Positions 34,277 through 43,243 are shown, counted from the stretch's first letter. The stretch is 64,000 bases of DNA from Deinococcus arboris (GCF_009755355.1 NZ_WQLB01000022.1:12185-76184); one strand, 5' to 3'. Numbers and translations are program-made. The notes: generated by a model not told the origin, from the sequence alone.

Positions 34277-35062
34277 TCAGCCCTCACGGATAAACTGCGG
34301 GGCGCGCTTGGCCTTAAAGGCCGACACACCTTCTTCGTGCTCCCAGTGGTCGCCGGCCAGCTGTTGCAGGGCCGCTTCCTGGTCCAGCGCTTCGTCCAGG
34401 CCACTGGTCAGGGCAGCGACCAGCGCCTGTTTGGTCAGTTTCAGGGCGTGGGCCGGGCGCTGCGCCAGCCGCTCGGCGTAGGCCTGCACGTCAGCGGCAA
34501 AGGTGTCATCGGCAAAGACATGCTCACACAGGCCCAGTCGCAGGGCGTCCTCAGCCCGCACGCGCTCGGCCAGGGCCATCAGCTCGAAGGCGCGGTGGTA
34601 GCCCACCAGGCGCGGCAGGGTCCAGGTGCTGCCCGAATCTGGAATCAGGGCAATATTAGAAAACACCTCAATCAGACTGGCCGACGCGGCCCACAGCCGG
34701 ATGTCGCCGGCCAGGGCAAGGCTGGCCCCGGCCCCGGCGGCCACGCCATTGACCGCGCTGATGACCGGCTTGCCCAGCCCCCGAATCGTGCGAATCAGGG
34801 GGTTATAGGTGTGGTGCAGGTGCTCGGTGAAGGTCATGTCGCGCCCCGACACGTCGCCCAGGTCCTGCCCGGCACAGAAGCCCCGCCCCGCCCCGGTCAG
34901 CACGACCACTCGCACATCGGGGTTAGCGTCGGCAGCTTGCAGTTCGCGGGTCAGGGTCAGCAGCAACTCGTCGTTGGCTGCGTTCAGTTTGTCGGGGCGG
35001 TTGAGGGTCAGGGTCAGAACATGCGCCTGGGTGCGCGCCAGAATCACAGGGTCAGCGGTCAT
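34277..35062 (-). CDS. enoyl-CoA hydratase/isomerase, PaaG-like
   Basis: 261 aa crotonase-fold protein. HVLTLTLNRPDKLNAANDELL opens the fold, AGRGFCAGQDLGDVSGRD is the first oxyanion-hole segment and KPVISAVNGVAAGAGASLALAGD the second. The region EVFSNIALIPDSGSTWTLPRLVG with Asp near the active site resembles PaaG (phenylacetate pathway isomerase) more than a housekeeping hydratase. No other paa genes are adjacent. TACGCT lies 7 nt before the ATG. It is divergent from ruvX, and earlier in-frame starts would run through the ruvX gene. Confidence 0.9.
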   Translation of the reverse strand: MTADPVILARTQAHVLTLTLNRPDKLNAANDELLLTLTRELQAADANPDVRVVVLTGAGRGFCAGQDLGDVSGRDMTFTEHLHHTYNPLIRTIRGLGKPVISAVNGVAAGAGASLALAGDIRLWAASASLIEVFSNIALIPDSGSTWTLPRLVGYHRAFELMALAERVRAEDALRLGLCEHVFADDTFAADVQAYAERLAQRPAHALKLTKQALVAALTSGLDEALDQEAALQQLAGDHWEHEEGVSAFKAKRAPQFIREG

Positions 35063-35069
35063 GGCCAGC

Positions 35070-35101
35070 AGCGTAGCGCGCCCGCGCCCGGCTGCTACAC
35101 T
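35070..35101. promoter_or_regulatory. back-to-back -10 elements for the paaG-like gene and ruvX
   Basis: TACGCT on the minus strand (35075-35070) and TACACT on the plus strand (35096-35101) are only 20 bp apart, each 7 nt from its start codon. The two start codons are 46 bp apart, so each promoter's -35 region would overlap the other's transcribed or -10 region. They may compete or be co-regulated. Confidence 0.55.
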
Positions 35102-35108
35102 CCGGGCC

Positions 35109-35543
35109 GTGAGCGAGCCTGCGGCCCTGCCCGTCATCTTGGCACTGGATGTCAGCAAGTCCCGCATTGGGTTTGCGGTCAATGCGGGCCGCCTGGCGTT
35201 CGGGCGCGGCAGCGTGGACCGCAAGCGGTTGCCCCTGGACCTGAAAGCGGTGCGTCTGCGCGCCGAGGCTGCTGGGGCCACCCTGCTGCTGCTGGGCCTG
35301 CCCCTGCGAACGGACGGCGCCCACAGCCCCAGCGCCGACCGGGTGCGCGCCTTTGGGCGCATTCTGGAAGACAAGGGCTACGCGGTGGCCTATCAGGACG
35401 AGCGCTTTACCACCCGCCGCGCCCGCGCCCTGGGGGCCGCCGACGAGGATGAGGCCGCCGCAGTCCAGATTCTGGAGCTTTACCTGATGGGCCAGGCGCC
35501 CCAGGGTGAGAGAGGCGACAGAGAGCTTTCACCAGAAAGCTGA
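35109..35543 (+). CDS. ruvX: RuvX/YqgF family pre-16S rRNA nuclease-like protein
   Basis: 144 aa from a GTG. The RNase H-like fold reads ILALDVSKSRIGFAVNAG, LLLLGLPLRTDGAHSPSADRVRAFGRIL, and YAVAYQDERFTTRRARA with the conserved DERFTT. Members are annotated as Holliday-junction resolvases or 16S rRNA 5'-end maturation nucleases. TACACT is 7 nt before the GTG. A small hairpin AGCTTTC / GAAAGCT overlaps the stop codon. An ATG-started longer reading comes from the antisense of the neighbouring gene. Confidence 0.9.
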   Translation: MSEPAALPVILALDVSKSRIGFAVNAGRLAFGRGSVDRKRLPLDLKAVRLRAEAAGATLLLLGLPLRTDGAHSPSADRVRAFGRILEDKGYAVAYQDERFTTRRARALGAADEDEAAAVQILELYLMGQAPQGERGDRELSPES

Positions 35544-35568
35544 CGAAGTTCTGAGAAATCTCAAGTCT

Positions 35569-35606
35569 TCTTTAGAGATGACCCACCGAATCTAAAGATT
35601 TGGTGG
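35569..35606. promoter_or_regulatory. overlapping inverted repeats before the response regulator
   Basis: TCTTTAGA (35569-35576) and TCTAAAGA (35591-35598) are an 8-bp inverted pair, and CCACCGAATCT / AGATTTGGTGG (35583-35606) is a second hairpin sharing the right arm. The two cannot form together. They could be the ruvX terminator region, an operator or an RNA switch ahead of the gene at 35629. Confidence 0.45.
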
Positions 35607-35628
35607 AGCAGGTACACTGCCTTATCCC

Positions 35629-36066
35629 ATGAAAGCTGCCCTCACCCGCTGCCTGCACGTGCTGCTCATCGACGATGATCCAGCCGACAGACTGCTGGCG
35701 CTGGAAGCATTTGGCGAACATGCCGAGACCGTGGACATCAGCGTGTGTGAGGACGGCGTGGAGGCCCTGGCCTGGCTGCGCCACCCTGGCCGCGCCCTGC
35801 CGGACGTGGTGATTCTGGACCTGAACATGCCACGCATGACGGGCTTTGAAGTGATTGCCGCCATCCGCGCTGACCCGGCGCTGCGGCACCTGCCAGTGGT
35901 GATTCTGTCCACCTCGGACAGCCCGGAAGATGTGGCGCAGGCGTATAACCTGTTCGCCAGTTCGTACATGGTCAAGAGCAAGGATTTCCCCGGCTTTCTG
36001 GCGCAGGTGGACCATTTTGTGAAGTTCTGGCAGGACTGCCGCTTTAACCGCCCGGACGCTGGGTAA
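35629..36066 (+). CDS. single-domain response regulator
   Basis: 145 aa, a receiver domain alone, similar to Rcp1-type regulators that partner with bacteriophytochromes. Acidic pocket HVLLIDDDPAD, phosphoacceptor Asp64 in VVILDLNMPRMTG, switch Ser/Thr in VVILSTSDSPED and the conserved Lys in YMVKSKD are all present. No output domain and no histidine kinase are next to it, so its kinase is encoded elsewhere. It probably signals through protein-protein contact. Confidence 0.93.
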   Translation: MKAALTRCLHVLLIDDDPADRLLALEAFGEHAETVDISVCEDGVEALAWLRHPGRALPDVVILDLNMPRMTGFEVIAAIRADPALRHLPVVILSTSDSPEDVAQAYNLFASSYMVKSKDFPGFLAQVDHFVKFWQDCRFNRPDAG

Positions 36067-36394
36067 GTGCCCCAGGCAGGGGCTGTTTCGGGCAGGAGCT
36101 ATCGCGGGTAAACAGCGGCGTCCAGGCAACTTTCGCATCTGGTCTTAGGACAGAAGCCAGAGCTGACGAGAGAGCCCTCAACACCTCTGGAGCGCCGCAA
36201 GGCGGTTCTTGGCCCCTGCCCAGCAGCCTTCTTCAACTGGGGCACCTTCTCACCATTGATGAAGCGAACGACCGCTGTCAGAGGCCTTCCCTGCCCCATT
36301 GGCTCACGCACACAGCGGTCCACTTGCACCGTTCCTCCCCACTGCGCCTTTTGCCGGATGCAACCAGGGCACCCGCCGCTGCGTAATGGAGGGC
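36067..36394. other. intergenic stretch without a convincing gene
   Basis: Minus-strand frame 36329-36099 is open for 76 codons with text such as VVRFINGEKVPQLKKAAG, but there are no start signals and no family. It may be a remnant. The right end carries the ATGGAGGGC ribosome site used by the next gene. Confidence 0.3.
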
Positions 36395-37612
36395 ATGAGC
36401 AACCCAGGCGGTCCGCTGACTCCCCCCGATTCGCTTCTCAAAGCGCCCGAGGCCGTGCCGCCTGTGCAGGCCCAGGAAGCCCCAGAAATGGTCCCCCTGT
36501 CGCCAGAAGACCGCGCCCGCCTGGAACAGATGGCCCAGGCGTTTGCCCAGGACGTGCTCTCGGCTGGCACGCATACCCCGGACTTCAAGCGGAAGCTCGA
36601 CGCGGTGCATGACCTGGGCCTGCCCGAGCAGCGCGCCGCCGCCCAGAGCAGCAACCGCATGCTGGACCGCCCGCTGCGCGCCACCCGCGCCGGCGCCCTG
36701 GCCGAAGGCAGCGATATTCTGCGCGGCCTGACTGACCTTCGCCGCACAGTGGAAGACCTGGACCCCAGCCGCGCCCCCACGCCGCGGCGCCTGTTCGGCA
36801 AGCTGCCCGGCGGCAAGAAGGTGCAAAATCACCTCGACCGCTACCAGAGTGCCCAGAGCCACCTGAACGGCATTCTGGAAGCCCTGTACCGGGGCCAGGA
36901 TGAGCTGCGCCGCGACAACGCCACCATCGAGACGGAAAAGGTCCATCTCTGGGACACCATGCAAAAGCTGCGGCAGTACGCCCATGTGGGCCGGGCGGTA
37001 GACGAGGCCCTGACCAGCCGCCTGCAGGAGTTGCAAGTCACTGACCCCGAGAAGGCCCGTATGGTCAGCGAGGAGCTGCTGTTTGCGGTGCGCCAGCGCG
37101 TGACTGACCTGCTGACCCAGCTGGCGGTCAGCATTCAGGGGTATCTGGCCCTGGACCTGGTGCGGCGCAACAACCTGGAACTGATCAAGGGCGTGGACCG
37201 CGCCACCACCACCACCGTCAGCGCCCTGAAAACCGCCCTGATGGTGTCGCAGGCGCTGGGCACTCAGCAGGCGGTGCTGGGGCAGGTGACGGCCCTGAAC
37301 GACACGACCGGGCGCATGATTGGCAGCACGGCCAGCCTCCTGCGCCAGCAAAGCACCGAGATTCAGCGGCAGGCAGGCAGCGCCACCGTGGACCCGCAGA
37401 TTATTCAGGCGGCCTTCCGGGATGTGTACGGCGCCCTGGACGCCATCAGCAGCTACCGCCAGCAGGCGCTGGAGCGCTTCCGCGACACCATGCAGGTGCT
37501 CGACAAGGAAGTGGCGCAGGCCCAAACCTACCTGGACCGCGAGCGGCAGCAGGCGTCGCGCGAGGTGGCGCAGGGGCTGAACGTGACCGCGCAGGGCGAC
37601 CTGAAACTCTGA
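36395..37612 (+). CDS. toxic anion resistance (TelA) family protein
   Basis: 405 aa, almost wholly helical. Family text is clear: FGKLPGGKKVQNHLDRYQSAQSHLNGILEALYRGQDELRRDNATIETEK, VHLWDTMQKLRQYAHVGRAVDEAL and the RRNNLELIKGVDRATTTTVSALKTALMVSQAL core. TelA proteins are linked to tellurite and other stress resistance and often sit with TerD-like genes, but none is present here. The ATG at 36395 follows GGAGGGC. Its stop TGA overlaps the ATG of the following kinase-like gene. Confidence 0.92.
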   Translation: MSNPGGPLTPPDSLLKAPEAVPPVQAQEAPEMVPLSPEDRARLEQMAQAFAQDVLSAGTHTPDFKRKLDAVHDLGLPEQRAAAQSSNRMLDRPLRATRAGALAEGSDILRGLTDLRRTVEDLDPSRAPTPRRLFGKLPGGKKVQNHLDRYQSAQSHLNGILEALYRGQDELRRDNATIETEKVHLWDTMQKLRQYAHVGRAVDEALTSRLQELQVTDPEKARMVSEELLFAVRQRVTDLLTQLAVSIQGYLALDLVRRNNLELIKGVDRATTTTVSALKTALMVSQALGTQQAVLGQVTALNDTTGRMIGSTASLLRQQSTEIQRQAGSATVDPQIIQAAFRDVYGALDAISSYRQQALERFRDTMQVLDKEVAQAQTYLDRERQQASREVAQGLNVTAQGDLKL

Positions 37613-38301
37613 TGCCCGCGCCCCCCCCTGTCCTGCCGGCGGCAGACCGGCAGGCCGTCTTGTCGTGGCTTGTGGCGCGCCTGGCGGCTCAGCCCGCTTG
37701 CCCGGTGCTGCGCGTGGCCATTGACGGTGTGGACGGCGCCGGCAAGACCACGCTGGCCGATGAGCTGGCAGCGGCCCTGCATGACCTGGGCCGCCCGGTC
37801 ATCCGGATCAGCGCCGACGCATTTCATGCGCCGCGCGCCGTGCGCTATCAGTTAGGCCGCGACTCGCCGCAGGGCTTTTATGAGGCTTCGTACGACTTGG
37901 ACACCCTGCGCCGCGAGGTGCTGCAGCCGCTGTCGCCGGGCGGCTCGGGGCTCTACCGAATGGCGGCCTTTGATGTGGAGCGCGACCTGCCTGTCTCGGC
38001 AGCGCCCCAGAAAGCCGAGCCGGGCAGCATTCTCCTGCTAGACGGTCTGTTCCTGCACCGGCCAGAGTTGCGCGCCTTCTGGGACGACTCGGTGTTTCTG
38101 CGGGTGCCCTTTGAGGTCTCGGTGCCGCGCGGCGCCGCGCGCGGTCCGGGGTATGGTTCGCCCGATCCACAGGCTGCGAGCAACCGCCGCTATATAGAGG
38201 GGAACCGATTGTATTTTGCCCACGCCCAGCCCGAAGAGCAGGCCGGAGTCGTGCTGGACTACACGTCGCTGAGCCGGCCCTGGGTGCTGTATGCCCGCTG
38301 A
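37612..38301 (+). CDS. uridine kinase-like P-loop protein
   Basis: 229 aa. Walker A is GVDGAGKTTLADELAAAL (residues 39 to about 56), followed by RISADAFHAPRAVRYQLGRDSPQGFYEASYDLDTLRREVLQPL, which mirrors the acceptor site of uridine kinase/phosphoribulokinase folds, and LLLDGLFLHRPEL as Walker B. The nucleoside acceptor is not proven. It overlaps telA by one base and the phosphotransferase gene by 11 bases, so the three are one operon. Confidence 0.85.
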   Translation: MPAPPPVLPAADRQAVLSWLVARLAAQPACPVLRVAIDGVDGAGKTTLADELAAALHDLGRPVIRISADAFHAPRAVRYQLGRDSPQGFYEASYDLDTLRREVLQPLSPGGSGLYRMAAFDVERDLPVSAAPQKAEPGSILLLDGLFLHRPELRAFWDDSVFLRVPFEVSVPRGAARGPGYGSPDPQAASNRRYIEGNRLYFAHAQPEEQAGVVLDYTSLSRPWVLYAR

Positions 38302-39220
38302 AGCGCAGGCGCTGGCCGACGCCCGCACCCTGCTGGGGCCGGGGGCCTACCTGCTGGCACGCGGCGCCACCTGCCTGGCCTACACGGATGGCCGCCGGGT
38401 GGCCCGGCTGGCCCGCACGGCTGAGGCCCGGCTGAGCGTTCAGGTGCAGCTTCAGCGGCGGCTGGCCGCGCAGGGGGTGCCGGTGCCCCCCGTGCTAGAG
38501 ACCGGCCTTCTGCGCGGCGAGACGCCCTACAGCGTGGACATTCTGATCAGTGGAGACGGCCAGCCGCCTACCGCCGCCGGCTGGGCCGACCTGGGCGAGG
38601 GGCTGGGAGCGCTGCACCACCTGCCGCATGAGGGTTACGGCCTCCTGGAGGACCGGGCAGACGGCCTGCGTGGCCAGGCCAGCCGTCCTGAGCTGGGCAT
38701 CATTACCCGCCTGCCGGGGGTGTGGCCCTTTGGTCCGGTGCCCCTGACCGTACATCCACTGATCCAGGCCGATAGCGCTTTGCTGGCACCGCTGACTGCC
38801 CTCGAAGCGCAGTTGAGTGAGGTGGTCAGGCACCCGGCGGCGGTGTGCCACACCGACCTGCACGCTGGACAGCTGATCTGGCGCGGTGGGCGCCTGGCCG
38901 CCCTGCTGGACTTCGGGGACGCCGCGGCTGGGCCGCCAGCCTGGGACATCGCCAGCGCGGCCTATTTTCACGGCTGGGCGGCGGCGCAGCAGGTGGCTGC
39001 CGCCGCTGGCCAACCCTGCAGTGAAGCCAGTGCTCTGTTTGGCGTGTTGCTGGCCCTGCACCGGGCCAGTCGGGCGCAGCGGCGTGAACAGGTGCGGCAG
39101 GCCGTGATGTTTGCTTTCAGCTGCCTTAGCCGCCTGTGTACGGAACCCCCAGGTCCTGATAGCGGCATCCACCACCGGCCCAGTCAACCCATTCCACCAC
39201 ACAAGGCGCCAGAGCTGTAG
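38291..39220 (+). CDS. aminoglycoside-phosphotransferase-family protein
   Basis: 309 aa kinase-like fold. The catalytic loop is CHTDLHAGQLIWRGGRLAALLDFGDAAAGPPAWDIASAAYF, with the HxDxxxxQ and DFGD motifs of the APH family. The N-lobe is short (ARGATCLAYTDGRRVARLART). Many members act on small metabolites or nothing known; antibiotic resistance should not be assumed. It is the last gene of the telA operon, and its end forms part of a terminator hairpin. Confidence 0.87.
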   Translation: MPAEAQALADARTLLGPGAYLLARGATCLAYTDGRRVARLARTAEARLSVQVQLQRRLAAQGVPVPPVLETGLLRGETPYSVDILISGDGQPPTAAGWADLGEGLGALHHLPHEGYGLLEDRADGLRGQASRPELGIITRLPGVWPFGPVPLTVHPLIQADSALLAPLTALEAQLSEVVRHPAAVCHTDLHAGQLIWRGGRLAALLDFGDAAAGPPAWDIASAAYFHGWAAAQQVAAAAGQPCSEASALFGVLLALHRASRAQRREQVRQAVMFAFSCLSRLCTEPPGPDSGIHHRPSQPIPPHKAPEL

Positions 39221-39241
39221 CCCCGGCGCCTTGAACTCCTT
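39202..39241 (+). terminator. terminator overlapping a stop codon
   Basis: CAAGGCGCC / GGCGCCTTG with a 14-nt loop containing the TAG of the phosphotransferase gene, followed by AACTCCTTTT. Confidence 0.7.
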
Positions 39242-39251
39242 TTCAGTTGGC

Positions 39252-39437
39252 CTAGTTGTCGGCCGTTGCACTGTAGGCGTCACCAGTGCCCTCAGCGGGG
39301 CTAAAGGTGATGCACTGGGCCTGCTGGCCACTCAGACTGACCTCAATCTGGCCGGCGGTACAGGCCATGTCCTCGTTATAGCGGCAGGTGGTGACGTCGC
39401 AGCGGCTGACCATGCTCTGGCCTTCGGTGTCGTTCAT
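39252..39437 (-). CDS. DUF1540 cysteine-rich small protein
   Basis: 61 aa. The pattern SRCDVTTCRYNEDMACTAGQIEVS is the DUF1540 signature (C-x4-C-x6-C plus a later Cys), a probable small metal-binding module found in sporulation and stress settings. Function unknown. GGAGG lies 7 nt before the ATG at 39437, which decides against the longer reading to 39518. Confidence 0.85.
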   Translation of the reverse strand: MNDTEGQSMVSRCDVTTCRYNEDMACTAGQIEVSLSGQQAQCITFSPAEGTGDAYSATADN

Positions 39438-39724
39438 AACGGACCTCCGTTCCCCCAGCCTGCGCCCCTGACCAGCGGCCCAACGTGATGCGGCTTGCAA
39501 GCTCAAGGAAGGCTCCAAAACCCGAGCGAGCAGATAAGGTTAGAGAGATTTCGCCAGCAGTAGCCGTGCCAGACGAGCAATCCCGACCTGAGACTAAGAG
39601 GTAAGAGAACGAGGCCTAAGGCCCACACTCAGGCCAGCCTCATGCCAGAGATGGCCCTGAGGGTGAGCCTCTACCTCTCTCCTCTTTGAATGGCGCTGGC
39701 GGCCGAGCACCATCATCTCAAAGG
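39438..39724. other. intergenic stretch, no feature recognised
   Basis: About 290 bp with mixed composition and no credible open frame on either strand. No known RNA family was recognised by eye. Confidence 0.4.
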
Positions 39725-39758
39725 AAAGCCGCCCTGGTCTAGCATCCAGGGCGGCTTT
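39725..39758 (-). terminator. terminator of the gene at 39770
   Basis: A perfect 13-bp stem AAAGCCGCCCTGG / CCAGGGCGGCTTT with an 8-nt loop, 12 nt after the minus-strand stop at 39770. Confidence 0.8.
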
Positions 39759-39769
39759 GGGAGACAGCC

Positions 39770-40276
39770 TCAGTTCAGCAGGCTGGCGCGAATGCCCTGG
39801 GCGCAGGCCACCCGGTGGGCCACCTGGGCGGCGTCCAGTTCGCCGTGTTCGCGCAGGCCGGCGGCCAGCACTTCCACCTCACTCCAGGCGCAGCGCAGTC
39901 TGGCCCTGGCGCGGCCCCGCAAGACCGCCAGGTAAGCGTCCAGGGTGTCCTGCTCATCAGGGTCCGTCAGCGCGCAGGCCAGCAGCATACGGGCGTCGCG
40001 GCCGGCCGCCACCGCCGTGGTCCCGCTAAGAACCGCCGCCTCTTCGCCGGCCAGCGCCACCAGGACCACTTCTTCAGCCAGGGCGCGGTTGAGGCGCAGG
40101 GCGGCGGGGTCAGGGACGGCGCGGTACACCACGCCACTGAAGGTGACCCGGTCCAGCCGCAGCGGCGTGCGGGGATGGGTGTGCGCCAGGTAGGCTTCGG
40201 CCGCCCGCTGCAAGGAAGCGGCGTGGCGGTCCTGAGGGGCGGCAGTGGGGGTGGGGTGCAGGTGGGGGATGGGCAT
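39770..40276 (-). CDS. hypothetical protein
   Basis: 168 aa, Ala/Leu/Arg-rich, soluble. Two parts are visible: an N-terminal half with strands LRLDRVTFSGVVYRAVPDPAALRLNRALAEEVVLVALAGEEAAV and a helical C-terminal half ending RVACAQGIRASLLN. No family recognised. AGGATT just before the ATG at 40276 is a weak ribosome site; a TTG at 40297 is the alternative start. The strong terminator behind it supports a real gene. Confidence 0.65.
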   Translation of the reverse strand: MPIPHLHPTPTAAPQDRHAASLQRAAEAYLAHTHPRTPLRLDRVTFSGVVYRAVPDPAALRLNRALAEEVVLVALAGEEAAVLSGTTAVAAGRDARMLLACALTDPDEQDTLDAYLAVLRGRARARLRCAWSEVEVLAAGLREHGELDAAQVAHRVACAQGIRASLLN

Positions 40277-40593
40277 AATCCTGACTCTGGTGGTCAAGAT
40301 AAGGCATCGCGGGTGAGATGTCTGTCCCCTGTCCAGGGAGGCAGAGCACCGGTGAGGTTGCCCGCGTCACGGAGCAGCTCCATTCCAGCCTGTGAGGCCT
40401 GCATAACCCTTAACTTCATGGTGCCTGGGCGGGACAAGTAGCCCGCAGTGCCTACGCCGCTTGAGACCCACTCACACAGCGGTTTCCAACTTCCACCCTG
40501 AGACCAACAATCCCCCGCAGTGCACTTCTCAGCAACCACTCCCTTTCTCTGCCGCAGAGGAATTGAGGCCCTCAACCCTTCCGAGTTCCGCCC
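40277..40593. other. intergenic stretch with an unassigned minus-strand frame
   Basis: A minus-strand frame (40575-40294) contains MKLRVMQASQAGMELLRDAGN from an internal ATG but has no ribosome site and no recognised family. Otherwise nothing was seen. Confidence 0.25.
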
Positions 40594-42468
40594 TTAGCTA
40601 CCTCTGGCCTCGACCTCAGCCTGCTTGGCGCCCCAGGCGTCCATACGGGCTTCTAATTGCACTTCGAGATCGTGGGCGGCCTGGCCCAGTGCGGCAAAAT
40701 CAGCGTCTGGCGTGGCGCTGGCCAGGGCCGCCTGCGCCTGCTCCAATTCACTCTCCAAGCGGGCGATATCGGCTTCCAGGGCCTCAACCTCACGCTTAAG
40801 GTGCCACAAACCCTTGCCTTTTGGCGCGGTCGGCTTCGGCGTGGGCTTGGGGGCGACCTCGGTCCCCACGCTCCTGTGCTTGGCCTTGTAGTCCTCCCAA
40901 CCGGGGTACTCGTAGAACTGTCCGTCCTCGACCAGCCAGATACGGTCGGCCAGACCCTCAATGAACGCGCGGTCGTGGCTGACCATCATCAGGGTGCCCG
41001 TAAAGTGCTCCAACGCGTCTTCTAGCGCCTCGACCATTTCCATATCCAGGTGGTTGGTGGGCTCGTCCATCACCAGCAGGTTGTGGTCTTCCTGGGCCAA
41101 TTTGAGCAGCGCCAACCGCGCCCGCTCACCACCCGACAGGATGCGCGCGGGCTTGTCGTGCTGGTCGTAGGGGAACATGAAGGTGCCCAGCAGGTCGTGG
41201 GCCTCGGGGTCTTTCTGGGTGTAGGCGCGGGCCACGTCGTACAGGGTCTCGGCTGGGTCCACGCCGCGCAGGGCCTGATCGTAGTAGCCCACCGTAACGC
41301 GGGCGCCAGTCAGCACGCGGGCGCGCGCATCGTCCCCCTTGTCCAGTCCCAGCAGGGCGCGCAGCAGGGTGGTCTTGCCAGCCCCGTTGCGCCCGATGAT
41401 GGCGATGCGCTCGCCCCGCCGAATCTGCACATTGACATCCCGGTACAGGGTGCGGCCACCGGGCAGGGTACGGGTGACGTGCCGGGCGTCCAGCACCACG
41501 TCCCCACTTTCGGGCGCATGGAAGGTGATGCGCGCGGTGCGCTGTTCGGGCGGCGGAGCGGCGGTGGCGCGAGCCTGCATGCGGTCCACACGCGCCTGCA
41601 TGGCCTTGGCGCGGCGGGCCAATTTGCTCATGCCCAGGCCCCAGATTTTCATGCGGTCGGCGCTGGCCTGCAGGGAGGCAATCTGCTTGCTTTCGGTGGC
41701 GTGGCGGGCCGCTTGGCCCTCTAATTCCACAGCCAGCGTCTCGCGGAAGGTCGAGTAGTTGCCGGCGTAGACCTTGAGGGTGCCGCTGCGGAGGTAGGCC
41801 GTTTCACGCGTGACCGTGTCTAAGAAGGTGCGGTCGTGGCTGATGACCAGCACGGCACCCGGATAGCGACCCAGAAAGGCTTCCAGCCACTCGACCATCA
41901 CGATGTCGAGGTGGTTGGTGGGCTCGTCCAGCAGCAGGACGTCGGGGTTTTCGACCAGCAGCGCGGCCAGGCCCAGGCGGGTGCGCTCGCCGCCACTCAG
42001 ACCCGAGGCCAGGTCATGTTCGCGGCCCCGGAACCCGAAGGCCAGGGTCACAGCGTCCTTGCGGCTGCGGCGCTCGAAGCCGCCCCGGCGCTGATAGTGC
42101 TCCAGCAGCGCTTCATGATGCAGGATGCTCTCGGGAGTGCCGCTGCTCATGGCCTCGGCCGCCGCGTGCAGCTCAGCTTCTAACTGGTCCAGGTCGTGGA
42201 AGGCGGCGCTCAGGACGCTGTCCACCGTGGCGCCCTCGGCAAACACGGGGTCTTGCTGCAGAGCGCGCACGCGCACGCCGGGGCCGCGCTTGACGATGCC
42301 GCCGTCGGGCATCAGCTCGCCCGTCAGGAGTTTTAGCAGGGTACTTTTACCCGCCCCGTTGCGGCCCACCAGGCCCACGCGGTCGCCAGGCTGCACGGCG
42401 AAGGTTACGTCGGACAAGACGGTCAGCGGGCCGTACTCTTTACTGGCGTCTAGGGCGGCAACAAGCAC
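40594..42468 (-). CDS. ABC-F family ATP-binding protein
   Basis: 624 aa with two ABC cassettes and no membrane segments. Cassette 1: GRNGAGKSTLLKLLTGELMPDGG, LSGGERTRLGLAALLVENPDVLLLDEPTNHLD. Cassette 2: GRNGAGKTTLLRALLGLD, ILSGGERARLALLKLAQ, MDEPTNHLDMEMVEAL. Between them is the charged ABC-F linker and at the C-terminus a coiled coil (about 530-620), as in Uup and YfmR. ABC-F proteins act on the ribosome; antibiotic protection versus housekeeping cannot be decided. The start is GTG at 42468 with TATACT 7 nt upstream. Confidence 0.94.
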   Translation of the reverse strand: MLVAALDASKEYGPLTVLSDVTFAVQPGDRVGLVGRNGAGKSTLLKLLTGELMPDGGIVKRGPGVRVRALQQDPVFAEGATVDSVLSAAFHDLDQLEAELHAAAEAMSSGTPESILHHEALLEHYQRRGGFERRSRKDAVTLAFGFRGREHDLASGLSGGERTRLGLAALLVENPDVLLLDEPTNHLDIVMVEWLEAFLGRYPGAVLVISHDRTFLDTVTRETAYLRSGTLKVYAGNYSTFRETLAVELEGQAARHATESKQIASLQASADRMKIWGLGMSKLARRAKAMQARVDRMQARATAAPPPEQRTARITFHAPESGDVVLDARHVTRTLPGGRTLYRDVNVQIRRGERIAIIGRNGAGKTTLLRALLGLDKGDDARARVLTGARVTVGYYDQALRGVDPAETLYDVARAYTQKDPEAHDLLGTFMFPYDQHDKPARILSGGERARLALLKLAQEDHNLLVMDEPTNHLDMEMVEALEDALEHFTGTLMMVSHDRAFIEGLADRIWLVEDGQFYEYPGWEDYKAKHRSVGTEVAPKPTPKPTAPKGKGLWHLKREVEALEADIARLESELEQAQAALASATPDADFAALGQAAHDLEVQLEARMDAWGAKQAEVEARGS

Positions 42469-42534
42469 GCCCCGCAGTATAGGTGGAAAGGAGAAAGGGA
42501 GGACTCAGCGCTGTGGCCTAGCCAGTGGGACTTC

Positions 42535-42807
42535 TTGCCGCTGGATATAGAGCGAAGCGATTACGTGGGAGACCTGGACTGGCCCGGCATAGGCATGGCG
42601 GCCAGAGCAACTCGCAAGGCTCGGGAGTCTGGGCTGCCGCCTGTGGTGCCAGCGCTTGGGGCTTATCAGGCCATGCTGGACGCTCTGCTAGCCCCACGGA
42701 TTGATCAGCCGGACCATCCGGCTGTTCAGAAGAACACCTCGCACAAAGTCAAAAATCGGCGAGTGCCTGAAGAAATGCTGATAGAAAGGATCCTGCGGGC
42801 CTGGTAG
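42535..42807 (+). CDS. small hypothetical protein
   Basis: 90 codons from a TTG; the frame is open further upstream to a GGGAGG-preceded CTG at 42511. Text such as LDIERSDYVGDLDWPGIGMAARATRKARESG looks like real protein but no family is recognised, and start signals are poor. It may be a small gene or the tail of a lost one. Confidence 0.35.
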   Translation: MPLDIERSDYVGDLDWPGIGMAARATRKARESGLPPVVPALGAYQAMLDALLAPRIDQPDHPAVQKNTSHKVKNRRVPEEMLIERILRAW

Positions 42808-42846
42808 GCGTCCCTGTAGTCTCACTAGGACAGTGATAAATAGCAA

Positions 42847-42870
42847 AAGATCCGCCTTGCGGCGGATCTT
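42847..42870 (-). terminator. terminator of the tRNA operon
   Basis: Minus-strand AAGATCCGCC-GCAA-GGCGGATCTT followed by TTGCTATTT, 5 nt after the CCA end of tRNA-Arg. Confidence 0.88.
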
Positions 42871-42875
42871 CCTTG

Positions 42876-42954
<79 letters not shown>

Positions 42955-42967
42955 CCGAAATGACAGT

Positions 42968-43059
<92 letters not shown>

Positions 43060-43082
43060 ATACCGTCTGTGGGTTGTCATAC

Positions 43083-43171
<89 letters not shown>

Positions 43172-43214
43172 CTTCTGGCGGGGCGCGCTCTCGGTTGTCC
43201 TAAGCGCGAGGGGA

Positions 43215-43243
43215 AGTATATGAGGGAGGGCCGAACTTGTCAA
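43215..43243 (-). promoter_or_regulatory. consensus promoter of the tRNA operon
   Basis: Minus strand TTGACA (43243-43238), 17-bp spacer, TATACT (43220-43215). This near-perfect sigma-70-type promoter lies about 44 nt before the first tRNA and overlaps the last codons of the upstream gene. It is the best promoter in the window. Confidence 0.88.

Noticed and set aside
38291..39220. Antibiotic-resistance role for the phosphotransferase-family gene
   Set aside because: The APH fold alone does not show it, and the operon context (telA, uridine-kinase-like) gives no support.
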